In this document: positions 36,401-46,639 of the stretch, one piece after another
How positions within the stretch are numbered: position 1 is the first letter of the stretch
Layout: the number at the start of each line of letters is the position of its first letter
NCBI RefSeq assembly: GCF_037975245.1
Contig: NC_092570.1
Location: 389,501-453,500 of the forward strand
Direction of reading: 5' to 3'
DNA from: Apostichopus japonicus
Lineage: Eukaryota; Echinodermata; Holothuroidea; Aspidochirotida; Stichopodidae
Length of the DNA: 64,000 nucleotides
The notes under the pieces: model-generated
The model's input: only the letters and a program-made list of their open reading frames with translations
The model's database searches: none
What the model was told of the DNA's origin: nothing
Program-made: the position numbers and the translations under genes

Positions 36401-36908
36401 TAGTCTGTATATTATAAATGTAGACATTTGCGGAATACTTAATACGTACTGATCTTACTCTCCCTCCTAATCCTCTTCTAATTCCAGGTCGAAATGAAAC
36501 TGAAAATCACATCTTCGGTGGATGTTGTATCATTTTCAGTCAAGATACTCTGTTTCACACTGTAACGCAACTGTTTGTATTTTGGTGACAATAACCCAAC
36601 AGTTTTAACAAACGTCGACCGCATGTTACTCAAAATTAAAAATCAATTTGTTAATCAGTCGAAGTGGAAAGAGATCCCGTAGCTTTACTTCTTACTGTGA
36701 TCTATTCATATTTAGTGTCCGTTTCTTAGCTTCTGTTTAATTGTTTTCTTTAACAGATCGATACGAATGCCCAAAGAAGAATAGCCAAGTATACCTCATT
36801 GTGGTCATACTTTTCGGCGTTACTGTCCTCGTTGCTTTAATGCTGGCGATCTTTGTTTACCGACGTAACACTGAGCACACCAGGCAAGGTTATGGATCGA
36901 TGCAATGA
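24409..36908 (+). CDS. CD68/LAMP-like lysosomal membrane glycoprotein A, 547 aa, five exons
   Basis: Exons are 24409-24490, 31874-32892, 34008-34218, 35956-36135 and 36757-36908, with phases 1, 0, 1, 1, for 548 codons including the stop. The order is: signal peptide (WRFFVILMICTTLI); a Thr/Pro/Lys-rich mucin-like region of 33-residue repeats (about residues 55-325); a LAMP domain with its four cysteines (TSCILENISAKFSL, SQCGIK, GKSLICD, YECP); one TM helix; and a short tail ending GYGSMQ. Tail YGSM fits the YxxPhi signal for AP-mediated sorting to lysosomes. A single LAMP domain after a mucin stalk is the CD68/macrosialin layout, by analogy. Intron 1 (7.4 kb) holds three satellites. A tiny optional exon near 36488 (RNETENHIF) fits the phase but has a weak donor. 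Confidence 0.8.
27196..27822 (+). repeat. About 40-bp satellite with CT-rich linker, about 16 copies
   Basis: The unit is TCGACCATGCTCTAATATAT plus ATAGTC and a variable (TC)n tract. The CT tract length varies from copy to copy, so the unit length is uneven. Short open frames of MVDRERLYILEHGRQ type are repeat artefacts. Confidence 0.95.
27967..30040 (+). repeat. 30/33-bp satellite with higher-order structure
   Basis: Two monomer types alternate: a 30-bp form (ACATTCCTTACATGTTATAT plus GTATATTTCC) and a 33-bp form with TTATGGCATG. From 28843 they follow a 2+2 then 2+3 pattern, giving steps of 126 and 156 bp and a 282-bp higher-order period. Both lengths are multiples of three, so frames of about 700 codons stay open on both strands by chance. 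Confidence 0.95.
30262..30925 (+). repeat. 42-bp satellite, about 15 copies
   Basis: The unit is TCGTACTATAATAAGGAGAC plus CTCATACTTGTACCGGCACTCA, with C/G variation in the ACC[C/G]GCA position. The first copies are shorter. Open frames through it are due to the 42-bp length. Confidence 0.95.
31874..32892 (+). CDS. LAMP-like A exon 2, mucin-like repeats and LAMP domain start
   Basis: Acceptor TACCATATAG, donor GTAAGT; phase 1 in and phase 0 out. Thr, Pro and Lys dominate; the repeat is TTGPQTKPKKTTKPSQTTTI plus GTTDALRTSAEMP. The exon ends NFTQNGTSCILENISAKFSL, the first strand of the LAMP fold with its first Cys. The Thr-rich part should be heavily O-glycosylated. Confidence 0.85.
31968..32775 (+). 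repeat. Coding minisatellite, 99-bp unit with 54-bp short units
   Basis: ACTGGACCGCAGACCAAG recurs at 31972, 32071 and 32170 (99 bp apart), with later copies. Around 32300-32460 two shortened 54-bp units (TKPSQTTTIGTTDALRTSA) occur. All unit lengths are multiples of three and the frame is kept, as expected for a coding VNTR. Confidence 0.95.
34008..34218 (+). CDS. LAMP-like A exon 3, LAMP domain middle
   Basis: Acceptor ATAATTTAATAG, phase 0. It encodes NAIVDTNRSQCGIKTSKKEA, ILTVSWKSPF and YYYLSDYSVSLVI. The donor AAAG|GTGGAG is weak, but it alone gives the phase 1 needed for the next exon; GTTAAT 10 bp earlier would be out of phase. Confidence 0.75.
34385..35190 (+). repeat. About 20-bp GATA-rich satellite in LAMP-like A intron 3
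   Basis: Units of AGAGGATAGTGATATCATAG and variants (GGTGTCATAG, GACATCATAG, shortened GGTAGAG). A longer block starting GATCGATAGTGATAGAGAGG recurs at about 34661, 34868 and 35019, showing higher-order duplication. Confidence 0.93.
35529..35889 (+). mobile_element. hAT-type non-autonomous element (MITE)
   Basis: Ends are CAGTGGCGTAGGAA and, reversed, CAAGGGCGTAGGAA. A perfect 8-bp direct repeat ACTTGAGG flanks it (35521-35528 and 35890-35897). An 8-bp duplication and CAG.GGCG-type ends are characteristic of hAT elements. The 361-bp body has no transposase but has two ATGCAATTTGGTGC copies and G/C runs near each end. It lies in LAMP-like A intron 3, 66 bp before exon 4. Confidence 0.82.
35956..36135 (+). 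CDS. LAMP-like A exon 4, LAMP domain C-terminal half
   Basis: Acceptor TTCTTCCGTAG, donor GTAAGT, phase 1 at both ends. It encodes DTFRTPFGKSLICDRGTNIT, then ITLRLYDVKLQAFDAGKDFS. GKS-x-x-C and DVKLQAF are LAMP signatures. It aligns with DKNTFRTPVGKSLQCD of the minus-strand paralogue at 60402-60587. Confidence 0.88.
36757..36908 (+). CDS. LAMP-like A exon 5, TM and lysosomal tail
   Basis: Acceptor TTTCTTTAACAG, phase 1. It encodes RYECPKKNSQ, a helix VYLIVVILFGVTVLVALMLA, then YRRNTEHTRQGYGSMQ and TGA. The fourth LAMP cysteine is in YECP. Confidence 0.88.
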
Positions 36909-37669
36909 AATGTTTAAAGAAAAACATAAGTTATAAGATTACATGCATTGATGGGATGGGCTGGGGTGAGTCAGGAGTGCGAGCAGACAGACTAATAGTT
37001 ACGAGAGGTTTCTTTTCGTAGTAGATAATTGACAAATACACATGACACGTGCAGAAACATGGTTTGTGTGTTTGCACCCCCCCCATCCCCACCCCCACAC
37101 ACACACCACCACCCACCATATTCACCTCATCAAGTGTTTATCAGCATATCTTTACAATTAGAGCTCATCACAGACCTACTTGAGTAAGCGACCACAGGGC
37201 CACACCCCTCCGTGAAATCCTAGAGCCACCTATGCATGAGGTGCCAAACATAATCATCTAACCAAAAACTTCATCTTATTCTTATCTACATTTTATTGGT
37301 GGTAACATCATATTACTTTCTTGTACAAAGTTTGATTTTAAAGATTTGAGAACGGAACTTGGGGATACATTAGAACACAGAATGTTTGCGTTGGACTGTT
37401 GGCGGAGGACATCCTACAATAGCATAAACGTTAAAAAAAGGGGGGGGGAGGCTTGGTTCATGAGGTTTATGGTAGAGGAAACCACTGACGGACCCCTCTC
37501 TGCAAAGTTCTCACTCCCTCTTCCACAATTCCTCTCGTCGTGGAGAGCTTGCATATATCAAAGTTATATGATTGAAGATCGCACTTCTTGATTCACATAA
37601 TGCAACTTTCATTATAAAAAGGTATTGTGTTTTGAGTTTGGTTAGGCAACGTCTTTATTAATCTTAATT

Positions 37670-38275
37670 AGTGGTATGTTGTATAATAATTGACTCATCT
37701 CTGCAACCTTCTAAACATTGTCTTGAAGCTGCTAAAAGAGGTAATAGGGTTTTAGGTATGATCATGAGGAACTTCAGTTTTCTTAAAGAGGACATCGTAG
37801 TTAGGCTTTATAAGCAGTTTAGGCCTCATCTGGAGTATGCTATGCAGGCAGGCTTGGAACCCATATTTTGCTAAGGATAAGGAAGTACCTGAAAAGGTCC
37901 AGAGGAGGGTTACTAGGATGATTAGTTCCTTAAAGAGTGTTCCTTATTATAGGCGGTTACAACTGTTGAATCTCACCACACTTGAGCTTATAAGGTTACG
38001 TGGGACCTGATCCAGGTTTTCAAGATTGTGTATGATTTCGACAATTTACCCTTTACCGACTTTTTCATGTTTGCTAACAGTAGTTGTACCTGAGGTCATA
38101 GTCTTAAACTCCAAAAGTCACATAGTAGGATTAATATTCGGCATAACTTTTTTCTAATAGGGTTGTGAATGAGTGGAATGGTTTGCCTGAGAAAGTTGTA
38201 CTTGCAGGTAGTGTCAATGGGTTTAAGAATGCTTTGGACAAGCACTTTAAGCATTGTAATCGGGTCTGAGTGTTT
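37670..38275 (+). mobile_element. CR1-like LINE 3' remnant (pseudogene)
   Basis: In three frames it reads SLQPSKHCLEAAKRGNRVLG, FLKEDIVVRLYKQFRPHLEY, AKDKEVPEKVQRRVTRMISS, LNLTTLELIRLRG, DLIQVFKIVYDFDN, then NEWNGLPE-like and FKNALDKHFKHCN. These are the terminal reverse-transcriptase and C-terminal motifs of a CR1-type ORF2. Frameshifts and stops show it is dead; upstream domains are absent. Confidence 0.8.
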
Positions 38276-39589
38276 GTGTCTTCAGATTTTTCTCTCTATA
38301 GGGTCCTTGATGGGGACTTAAGTGTCCCTCCTGATCCTTTTTTTTTCTACTAAGCTAAACTAACACGCACACAAACATACCAAACGAATGTTTCATTCTA
38401 TGTTCTCCTTCCTTGTCTCAAAGGACAACTTTAAACGCACGCATGTTTTTTTTTTATAGTGAAATTCACCACATATTGTAAACTTCATTACAAAATGTAA
38501 TAAATATGGTTTTCTGTTATTTAAACGATGCGACACTCGTTATTTGTGTGAGTCTTGTGTTACATGACAAACCACATTAGGGACAGATAAAGAGTATAAT
38601 TCAAGTGGGTAAGATTATCAAGTATAAGTCAACAGTGACGTACACGCACGGGATCTCACATGTGTGTGCAGGGTGGGAGGACAAATTCGAACAATATGGA
38701 AGTGGCCGAGGCGGATCCAGAATTTCTTAAAGGAGGGGTGGCCCTGTGGTTCTTGAAGCCCTCCAGTTCTTATATGGGATTTGGGGGGGGGGGAATCCCC
38801 ATATAAAAATATATAGCCGTCAAATGTGCATTCCCAGGCATCATTTTACGGACTAAACATTAATTCATAGCCTAACTATGCCTCACTACGAACGATTTCC
38901 CATCTACAATTTTAATTTTGCTGCAGGAAGACACCAGACGACATGGGAGTACACTTCACAGTCCCAAGGGCCGCACCCTTTCTTCTAGTTAAGGTAGCCA
39001 TATGTGTGTATATGACGATGGGGTGAGACAGGTACAGAACTCTTGTATACTTTTAGGGGACTTGATGAAAACTATTTGATTGCATCTACACGCAAAAATG
39101 TCTTGTGGAGGGTTTCTAACAGAGTTAATTCAGACAAATATGAAACCTTGTCATGATTTTACCAAAATTAAATTTATTTTCTATGAATAAATCAATTTGT
39201 CTATATATATAAATATATGAGTTTATTCACTCAAGTTCCCTTACTATGTAAAATATTTCAAGACTTCATTATGGCAAAGTGTTCTGCAGTACTATAGTAA
39301 TGAAAAGATGCTTAAAAAAATATATATTATTCTAACATATCACAAAATAGATATTTTAATTATACTTGATCACACTAAAGAACATTTAAAATTAAAACAT
39401 TAGTTAAAGAATATCTGATAACAGCACCAAACTTAGACATTTTCATAGACAAGTCTTTCATAGGTTATCACTTTGAGTTTTACAATTCAGCACAAGACAA
39501 TGCAATGGAATGCACTCCAATGTAATGAAACAAAAGACCATGTTAGTAATACAATACAAACCAGTACAGTATGGAACAATACAACACAA

Positions 39590-41160
39590 TGCAATATGAT
39601 ACGATATAATATGACACAACACAGTACAATATTACAGTAGAATAAAACAACGCAATATGATACGATATAATATGACACAACACAGTACAATATTACAGTA
39701 GAATAAAACACAACGCAATATGATACGATATAATATGACACAACACAGTACAATATTACAGTAGAATAAAACACAACGCAATATGATACGATATAATATG
39801 ACACAACACAGTACAATATTACAGTAGAATAAAACACAATGCAATATGATACGATATAATATGACACAAAACAGTACAATATTACAGTAGAATAAAACAC
39901 AATGCAATATGATACGATATAATATGACACAACACAGTACAATATTACAGTAGAATAAAACAACGCAATATGATACGATATAATATGACACAACACAGTA
40001 CAATATTACAGTAGAATAAAACACAACGCAATATGATACGATATAATATGACACAACACAGTACAATATTACAGTAGAATAAAACACAACGCAATATGGT
40101 ACGATATAATATGACACAACACAGTACAATATTACAGTAGAATAAAACACAACGCAATATGATACGATATAATATGACACAACACAGTACAATATTACAG
40201 TAGAATAAAACACAAAGCAATATGATACGATATAATATGACACAACACAGTACAATATTACAGTAGAATAAAACACAACGCAATATGATACGATATAATA
40301 TGACACAAAACAGTACAATATTACAGTAGAATAAAACACAACGCAATATGATACGATATAATATGACACAAAACAGTACAATATTACAGTAGAATAAAAC
40401 ACAACGCAATATGATACGATATAATATGACACAAAACAGTACAATATTACAGTGGAATAAAACACAACGCAATATGATACGATATAATATGACACAAAAC
40501 AGTACAATATTACAGTGGAATAAAACACAACGCAATATGATACGATATAATATGACACAAAACAGTACAATATTACAGTGGAATAAAACACAACGCAATA
40601 TGATACGATATAATATGACACAACACAGTACAATATTACAGTGGAATAAAACACAACGCAATATGATACGATATAATATGACACAACACAGTACAATATT
40701 ACAGTGGAATAAAACACAACGCAATATGATACGATATAATATGACACAAAACAGTACAATATTACAGTGGAATAAAACACAACGCAATATGATACGATAT
40801 AATATGACACAAAACAGTACAATATTACAGTAGAATAAAACACAATGCAATATGATACGATATAATATGACACAAAACAGTACAATATTACAGTAGAATA
40901 CAACACAATGCAATATGATACGATATAATATGACACAAAACAGTACAATATTACAGTAGAATAAAACACAACGCAATATGATACGATATAATATGACACA
41001 AAACAGTACAATATTACAGTAGAATAAAACACAATGCAATATGATACGATATAATATGACACAAAACAGTACAATATTACAGTAGAATACAACACAATGC
41101 AATATGATACGATATAATATGACACAAAACAGTACAATATTACAGTAGAATACAACACAA
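39590..41160 (+). repeat. 63-bp satellite, about 25 copies
   Basis: The unit contains GCAATATGATACGATATAAT, ATGACACAACACAGTACAAT and ATTACAGTAGAATAAAACACAAC segments. A few copies are 61 bp. Because 63 is a multiple of three, minus-strand frames of up to 555 codons remain open; they are artefacts. Confidence 0.95.
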
Positions 41161-41164
41161 CGTA

Positions 41165-43655
41165 ATACAAAGCAATACAATACCATACAATGCAATTCAA
41201 TACAGTAAGGTACAAAACATTACAATGTGATACGATACGATATAATAAGTGCAAGGCAGTACAAACTATACACATGCAATTCAATACAGTAAGGTACAAA
41301 ACATTACAATGTGATACGATATGATATAATAAGTGCTAGGCAGTAAAAACTATACACATGCAATTCAACACAGTTAGGTACAATACATTACAATGTGATA
41401 CGATACGATATAATAAGTGCAAGGCAGTACAAACTATACACATGCAATTCAATACAGTAAGGTACAAAACATTACAATGTGATACGATATGATATAAGTG
41501 CTAGGCAGTAAAAACTATACACATGCAATTCAGCACAGTTAGGTACAATACATAACAATGTGATACGATACGATATAATAAGTGCAAGGCAGTACAAACT
41601 ATACACATGCAATTCAATACAGTTAGGTACAATACATTACAATGTGATACGATACGATATAATAAGTGCAAGGCAGTACAAACTATACACATGCAATTCA
41701 ATACAGTAAGGTACAAAACATTACAATGTGATACGATATGATATAAGTGCTAGGCAGTAAAAACTATACACATGCAATTCAGCACAGTTAGGTACAATAC
41801 ATAACAATGTGATACGATACGATATAATAAGTGCAAGGCAGTACAAACTATACACATGCAATTCAATACAGTAAGGTACAATACATTACAATGTGATACG
41901 ATACGATATAATAAGTGCAAGGCAGTACAAGCAATACACATGCAATTCAATACAGTTAGGTACAATACATTACAATGTGATACGATACGATATAATAAGT
42001 GCAAGGCAGTACAAGCAATACACATGCAATTCAAAACAGTTAGGTACAATACATTACAATGTGATACGATACGATATAATAAGTGCAAGGCAGTACAAAC
42101 AATACACATGCAATTCAATACAGTTAGGTACAATACATTACAATGTGATACGATACGATATAAGTGCTAGGCAGTAAAAACTATACACATGCAATTCAAT
42201 ACAGTAAGGTACATTACATAACAATGTGATACGATACGATATAATAAGTGCAAGGCAGTACAAGCAATACACATGCAATTCAATACAGTTAGGTACAATA
42301 CATTACAATGTGATACGATACGATATAATAAGTGCTAGGCAGTACAAGCAATACACATGCAATTCAATACAGTTAGGTACAATACATTACAATGTGATAC
42401 GATACGATATAATAAGTGCAAGGCAGTACAAGCAATACACATGCAATTCAATACAGTAAGGTACAATACATAACAATGTGATACGATACGATATAATAAG
42501 TGCAAGGCAGTACAAGCAATACACATGCAATTCAATACAGTTAGGTACAATACATTACAATGTGATACGATACGATATAATAAGTGCAAGGCAGTACAAG
42601 CAATACACATGCAATTCAATACAGTTAGGTACAATACATTACAATGTGATACGATACGATATAATAAGTGCAAGGCAGTACAAGCAATACACATGCAATT
42701 CAATACAGTAAGGTACAATACATTACAATGTGATACGATACGATATAATAAGTGCAAGGCAGTACAAGCAATACACATGCAATTCAATACAGTAAGGTAC
42801 AATACATTACAATGTGATACGATACGATATAATAAGTGCAAGGCAGTACAAGCAATACACATGCAATTCAATACAGTTAGGTACAATACATTACAATGTG
42901 ATACGATACGATATAATAAGTGCAAGGCAGTACAAGCAATACACATGCAATTCAATACAGTAAGGTACAATACATTACAATGTGATACGATACGATATAA
43001 TAAGTGCAAGGCAGTACAAACTATACACATGCAATTCAATACAGTAAGGTACATTACATAACAATGTGATACGATACGATATAATAAGTGCAAGGCAGTA
43101 CAAGCAATACACATGCAATTCAATACAGTTAGGTACAATACATTACAATGTGATACGATACGATATAATAAGTGCAAGGCAGTACAAGCAATACACATGC
43201 AATTCAATACAGTTAGGTACAATACATTACAATGTGATACGATACGATATAATAAGTGCAAGGCAGTACAAGCAATACACATGCAATTCAAAACAGTTAG
43301 GTACAATACATTACAATGTGATACGATACGATATAATAAGTGCAAGGCAGTACAAGCAATACACATGCAATTCAATACAGTAAGGTACAATACATTACAA
43401 TGTGATACGATACGATATAATAAGTGCAAGGCAGTACAAACTATACACATGCAATTCAATACAGTAAGGTACATTACATTACAATGTGATACGATACGAT
43501 ATAATAAGTGCAAGGCAGTACAAACAATACACATGCAATTCAATACAGTAAGGTACAATACATTACAATGTGATACGATACGATATAATAAGTGCAAGGC
43601 AGTACAAACTATACACATGCAATTCAATACAGTAAGGTACATTACATTACACTGA
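41165..43655 (+). repeat. 84-bp satellite, about 30 copies
   Basis: The unit runs CAATTCAATACAGTTAGGTA, then CAATACATTACAATGTGATACG, ATACGATATAATAAGTGC, and AAGGCAGTACAAGCAATACACATG. The left copies (41200-41900) vary more; the right ones are nearly identical. It shares the GATACGATATAATA core with the adjacent 63-bp array. Confidence 0.95.
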
Positions 43656-44311
43656 AGTAAGGAACAGTACAATGATTATAGATAGGATACAACACAATGC
43701 AATACAATATATGGTATGACCCATAATTAGCATTGTGTACAAACCATTTACTAATTATGCACAGCAACTAAAAGTGCATGTCTGTGTTTTGGATGCAAAC
43801 AATGGACATAAAACATCCCATAAAACAAGCAGCAAAAAATTATATGAAAAGACAGGTTTATGAACAGTACATGAAACTAACCTTTATTCATATATTTTAT
43901 TTATGGAAAATATCCCTTCCTGCTAAAACCAATGATAACTTCAAATGTAAGAATGAACTCTGTAATTATCAAAGCGAAAGCAAAACGAAAAGATTAATTT
44001 ACTTTTCTTTAAAAATAAAAGATAACAATGGAAACAAATGCTATTTCAGTCTGTGTTTCTCATGATAAATGCCTTTGTGCCATTTCAAATGTGTGAAATG
44101 TACCTTCACTTCCTTTGAAATGCTGCAATATTGATGTCGGTAGTAACCTGCCATTTCAATGAAACTCCAAAGCAATTTCTATAAATTTGACCTGAAATGG
44201 TTGCCTTGTATCTCTTGATCCTTAATTCAAATCCTGTAAGAAAGCAACAATTCTAGGCAGTTAACATTTAATAGTGTAGCAAAGTTAAACAGTAACCCTC
44301 AACAGTAGACA

Positions 44312-44522
44312 AATGGACCACATATCCACCAACGGGTGGACCACATATCCACCAACTGATGAACCACATATCTACCAACTGATGGACCACATATCCACCA
44401 ACTGATGGACCACATATCCACCAATGGGTGGACCACATATCCACCAACTGATGGACCACATATCTACCAACTGATGGACCACATATCCACCAACTGATGG
44501 ACCACATATCCACCAACTGGTG
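44312..44522 (+). repeat. 23-bp tandem repeat, about 9 copies
   Basis: The unit is GGACCACATATCCACCAACT plus GAT; copies with ACGGGT, TGGGT or TGAT junctions alternate. Confidence 0.93.
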
Positions 44523-46274
44523 GTACCTGATTGTGGTTCATTTGGAATGCTCTGAAGTGAAGTTAACCTTCCTTCACCTCTCTCTCTCTCTTTAACAATC
44601 ACTTCTCTGCGTCTATCCCATCCATTGGAACAAACATCCCCCTCCCACTCCCCAATCCAGTATGTATAAAGGTATTTAGTAACGCTCTTGAGAGGTTATC
44701 TTCCACAATCCAAGTTAGGTTTCCTCTTGGTTGCAAAAGTGCTAGTTTCTTTCTAGGGGCCAAATGCAATGCTTGTGTCCAGGCTGGTTGGATCATTGAG
44801 CTGGAAACATTCACACCCCAATTCATCTCTTGGCAACCCAACAATATGTAATACTTTCCTAAAGCATCATCTTTGCGGAGACTGAAAACTTGCATCATTA
44901 CATGGGCTAACAACCATTTTTGTGCATAGAATACTCTTGTGCCCCTTCACAAGAGTTCTTGCTGGTTGAGAATAAATGAGTTACTCCACATCAAACCTAT
45001 ACCTATCTAGAATGCTTTTGATGAATCTAAGAGACCCGCCTACTTATTTTCTTTCTCCATAAACTTCCTATTAATTAGCAAGTAAATTACTGATTGTCTT
45101 GAATTCTAAACAATGTGTCACTTAGACAACTTGACATGTTAGAATTACTCACAGGCAAACCTAGCAATTATATATATAATATTATATATGCCCAGACATT
45201 ATATTACGTTTTTTTTATACTTTCAAGTGAAACATATTACTTATCATGTTAATGAATGAGTTGCACAGTTTACATCATTTTAACTAATCAAGCAGTATCA
45301 ACAAATTTATTTATTAAGCAATATTAATTAAAATCTAACTGCTATCATTTCCTGAATAAAGACACTGCATCCCTCAAACTACAAAATCATTTTGAGTTGT
45401 CAAGGAGATGCATTTCCTTTACGTTATGAATAACAAAAGAATCGGCTTTCAAGAATCAGTGAAATCAGTGTATATATTTTACCGATAAACATTTCCCTAA
45501 TTATCAGGCCTGATTTCCATTCTTTCACCTATCATCAATAAAACACTAACAATATCGTGTGAATTATTCAAGCTGCATTGTTGCCATAGTAGCATAAATG
45601 TCCTCCTCTGTATATCAACAAAACATCCTCATTACCGAATTCAATATAAATCAAAAACATTAAAATGGAAGACATAAAATGGTAAGCTTAAACCAGTGTT
45701 CATAGATGAGAAAAGGAAGCACTGTCTTGTTAGGCCACAGCCTAACCTCAATCTGTTTAGGACTCTATCTAACATTTACATTTCAATGGGTAATGAATAC
45801 ATATATGGCTAATAAATACATGAATATACAAATACTTCTTGCAAATTCTACACCATCTACACAGTGCTAATCTGCATGAAACCATGTCGACCTGTAAAAA
45901 TCCATGTCAACCCACTGATACCGTAAACTGAATCCATAGTTAGACTGCAAGAAAGAGCAGCTTTCTGGTCAGCATTAAACTGGCAAACTCTATGCTAATG
46001 TGACAGTAACTTGAAGATTATCAACTTACAAGACTTAAATGTCAACTGCTTGTGTTATTGAGACCTCAATATTGTTTCACAATGCAAGGGAAATGGATCT
46101 ACTTGTACACATAAGTATGCACCATGTCAGCTTGCTACACTCTCAAATCAAGCACAAATTTTCAAAATCAGATACTGTACAAATTCCTGTGCTCAACTAT
46201 CAACTCCCCCCCCCTGCCAACTTCCCCTATCCCCTATCTCCTACCCCCTCCTCCCTCTGACTATTAGTTATCAA

Positions 46275-46639
46275 TCAGAGACCTGCGATTGGTTCCTGGT
46301 TTCTTAAAAGTATGTCTCCAGGCTGAGATGGTTCACTTACCCTCCGAGGCATTCTTAAAAGTAGCCTTTTCAGGAATTTACTTTGCTTTGTTTGTCCTTC
46401 CTTATACCTCAGGCAGCGTAGGACCAAGAGCAACCTACTCAATCCGTGGTGCCCTCCCGTTTCCATGATATTGACGTCCCCGAATAATACTGGGATGATC
46501 TTGGTTCGTTCTTGACTCATATCATTGATAGCTTTGTTTATTTGGAGTATGGTGTGCTTGGATGAGAGAAAACTCTGTGAGATCAGCAAGATGCACCTTA
46601 GGCTGTTGTCCATGGCTTCTAAGAGCTCCTCGGCATAAA
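46275..46639 (-). CDS. IL1R-like B exon 7, terminal TIR
   Basis: Acceptor TTTCATTTACTAG, phase 1. It encodes YAEELLEAMDNSLRCILLIS, TKIIPVLFGDV, then KFLKRLLLRMPRRVSEPS and ends EPIAGL before TGA. It corresponds closely to AEEILEAVEVSLRCVLVISP of receptor A. Confidence 0.88.

Larger units (their letters stand above)
36909..46274. other. Intergenic region between LAMP-like A and IL1R-like B
   Basis: No gene is supported. It holds a LINE remnant (37670-38275), two related satellites (39590-41160 and 41165-43655), a 23-bp array (44312-44522) and AT-rich sequence. The ends should contain the 3' UTRs of both convergent genes. An open minus frame at 44599-44913 shows no recognisable domain. GGCGGATCCAG at 38708 resembles one end of a hAT-like element, without a partner. 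Confidence 0.55.

Noticed and set aside
36488..36516. Extra 29-bp exon of LAMP-like A (RNETENHIF)
   Set aside because: The phase fits and the acceptor is good, but the donor is weak and paralogue B has no counterpart; kept as a remark only.
39632..43672. Minus-strand frames of 555, 445 and 416 codons rich in Cys, Tyr, Val and Ile
   Set aside because: They are translations of the 63- and 84-bp arrays, with several overlapping frames open together.
44599..44913. A 104-codon minus frame with varied composition
   Set aside because: No recognisable domain and it lies in the probable 3' flank of receptor B; left as unannotated.
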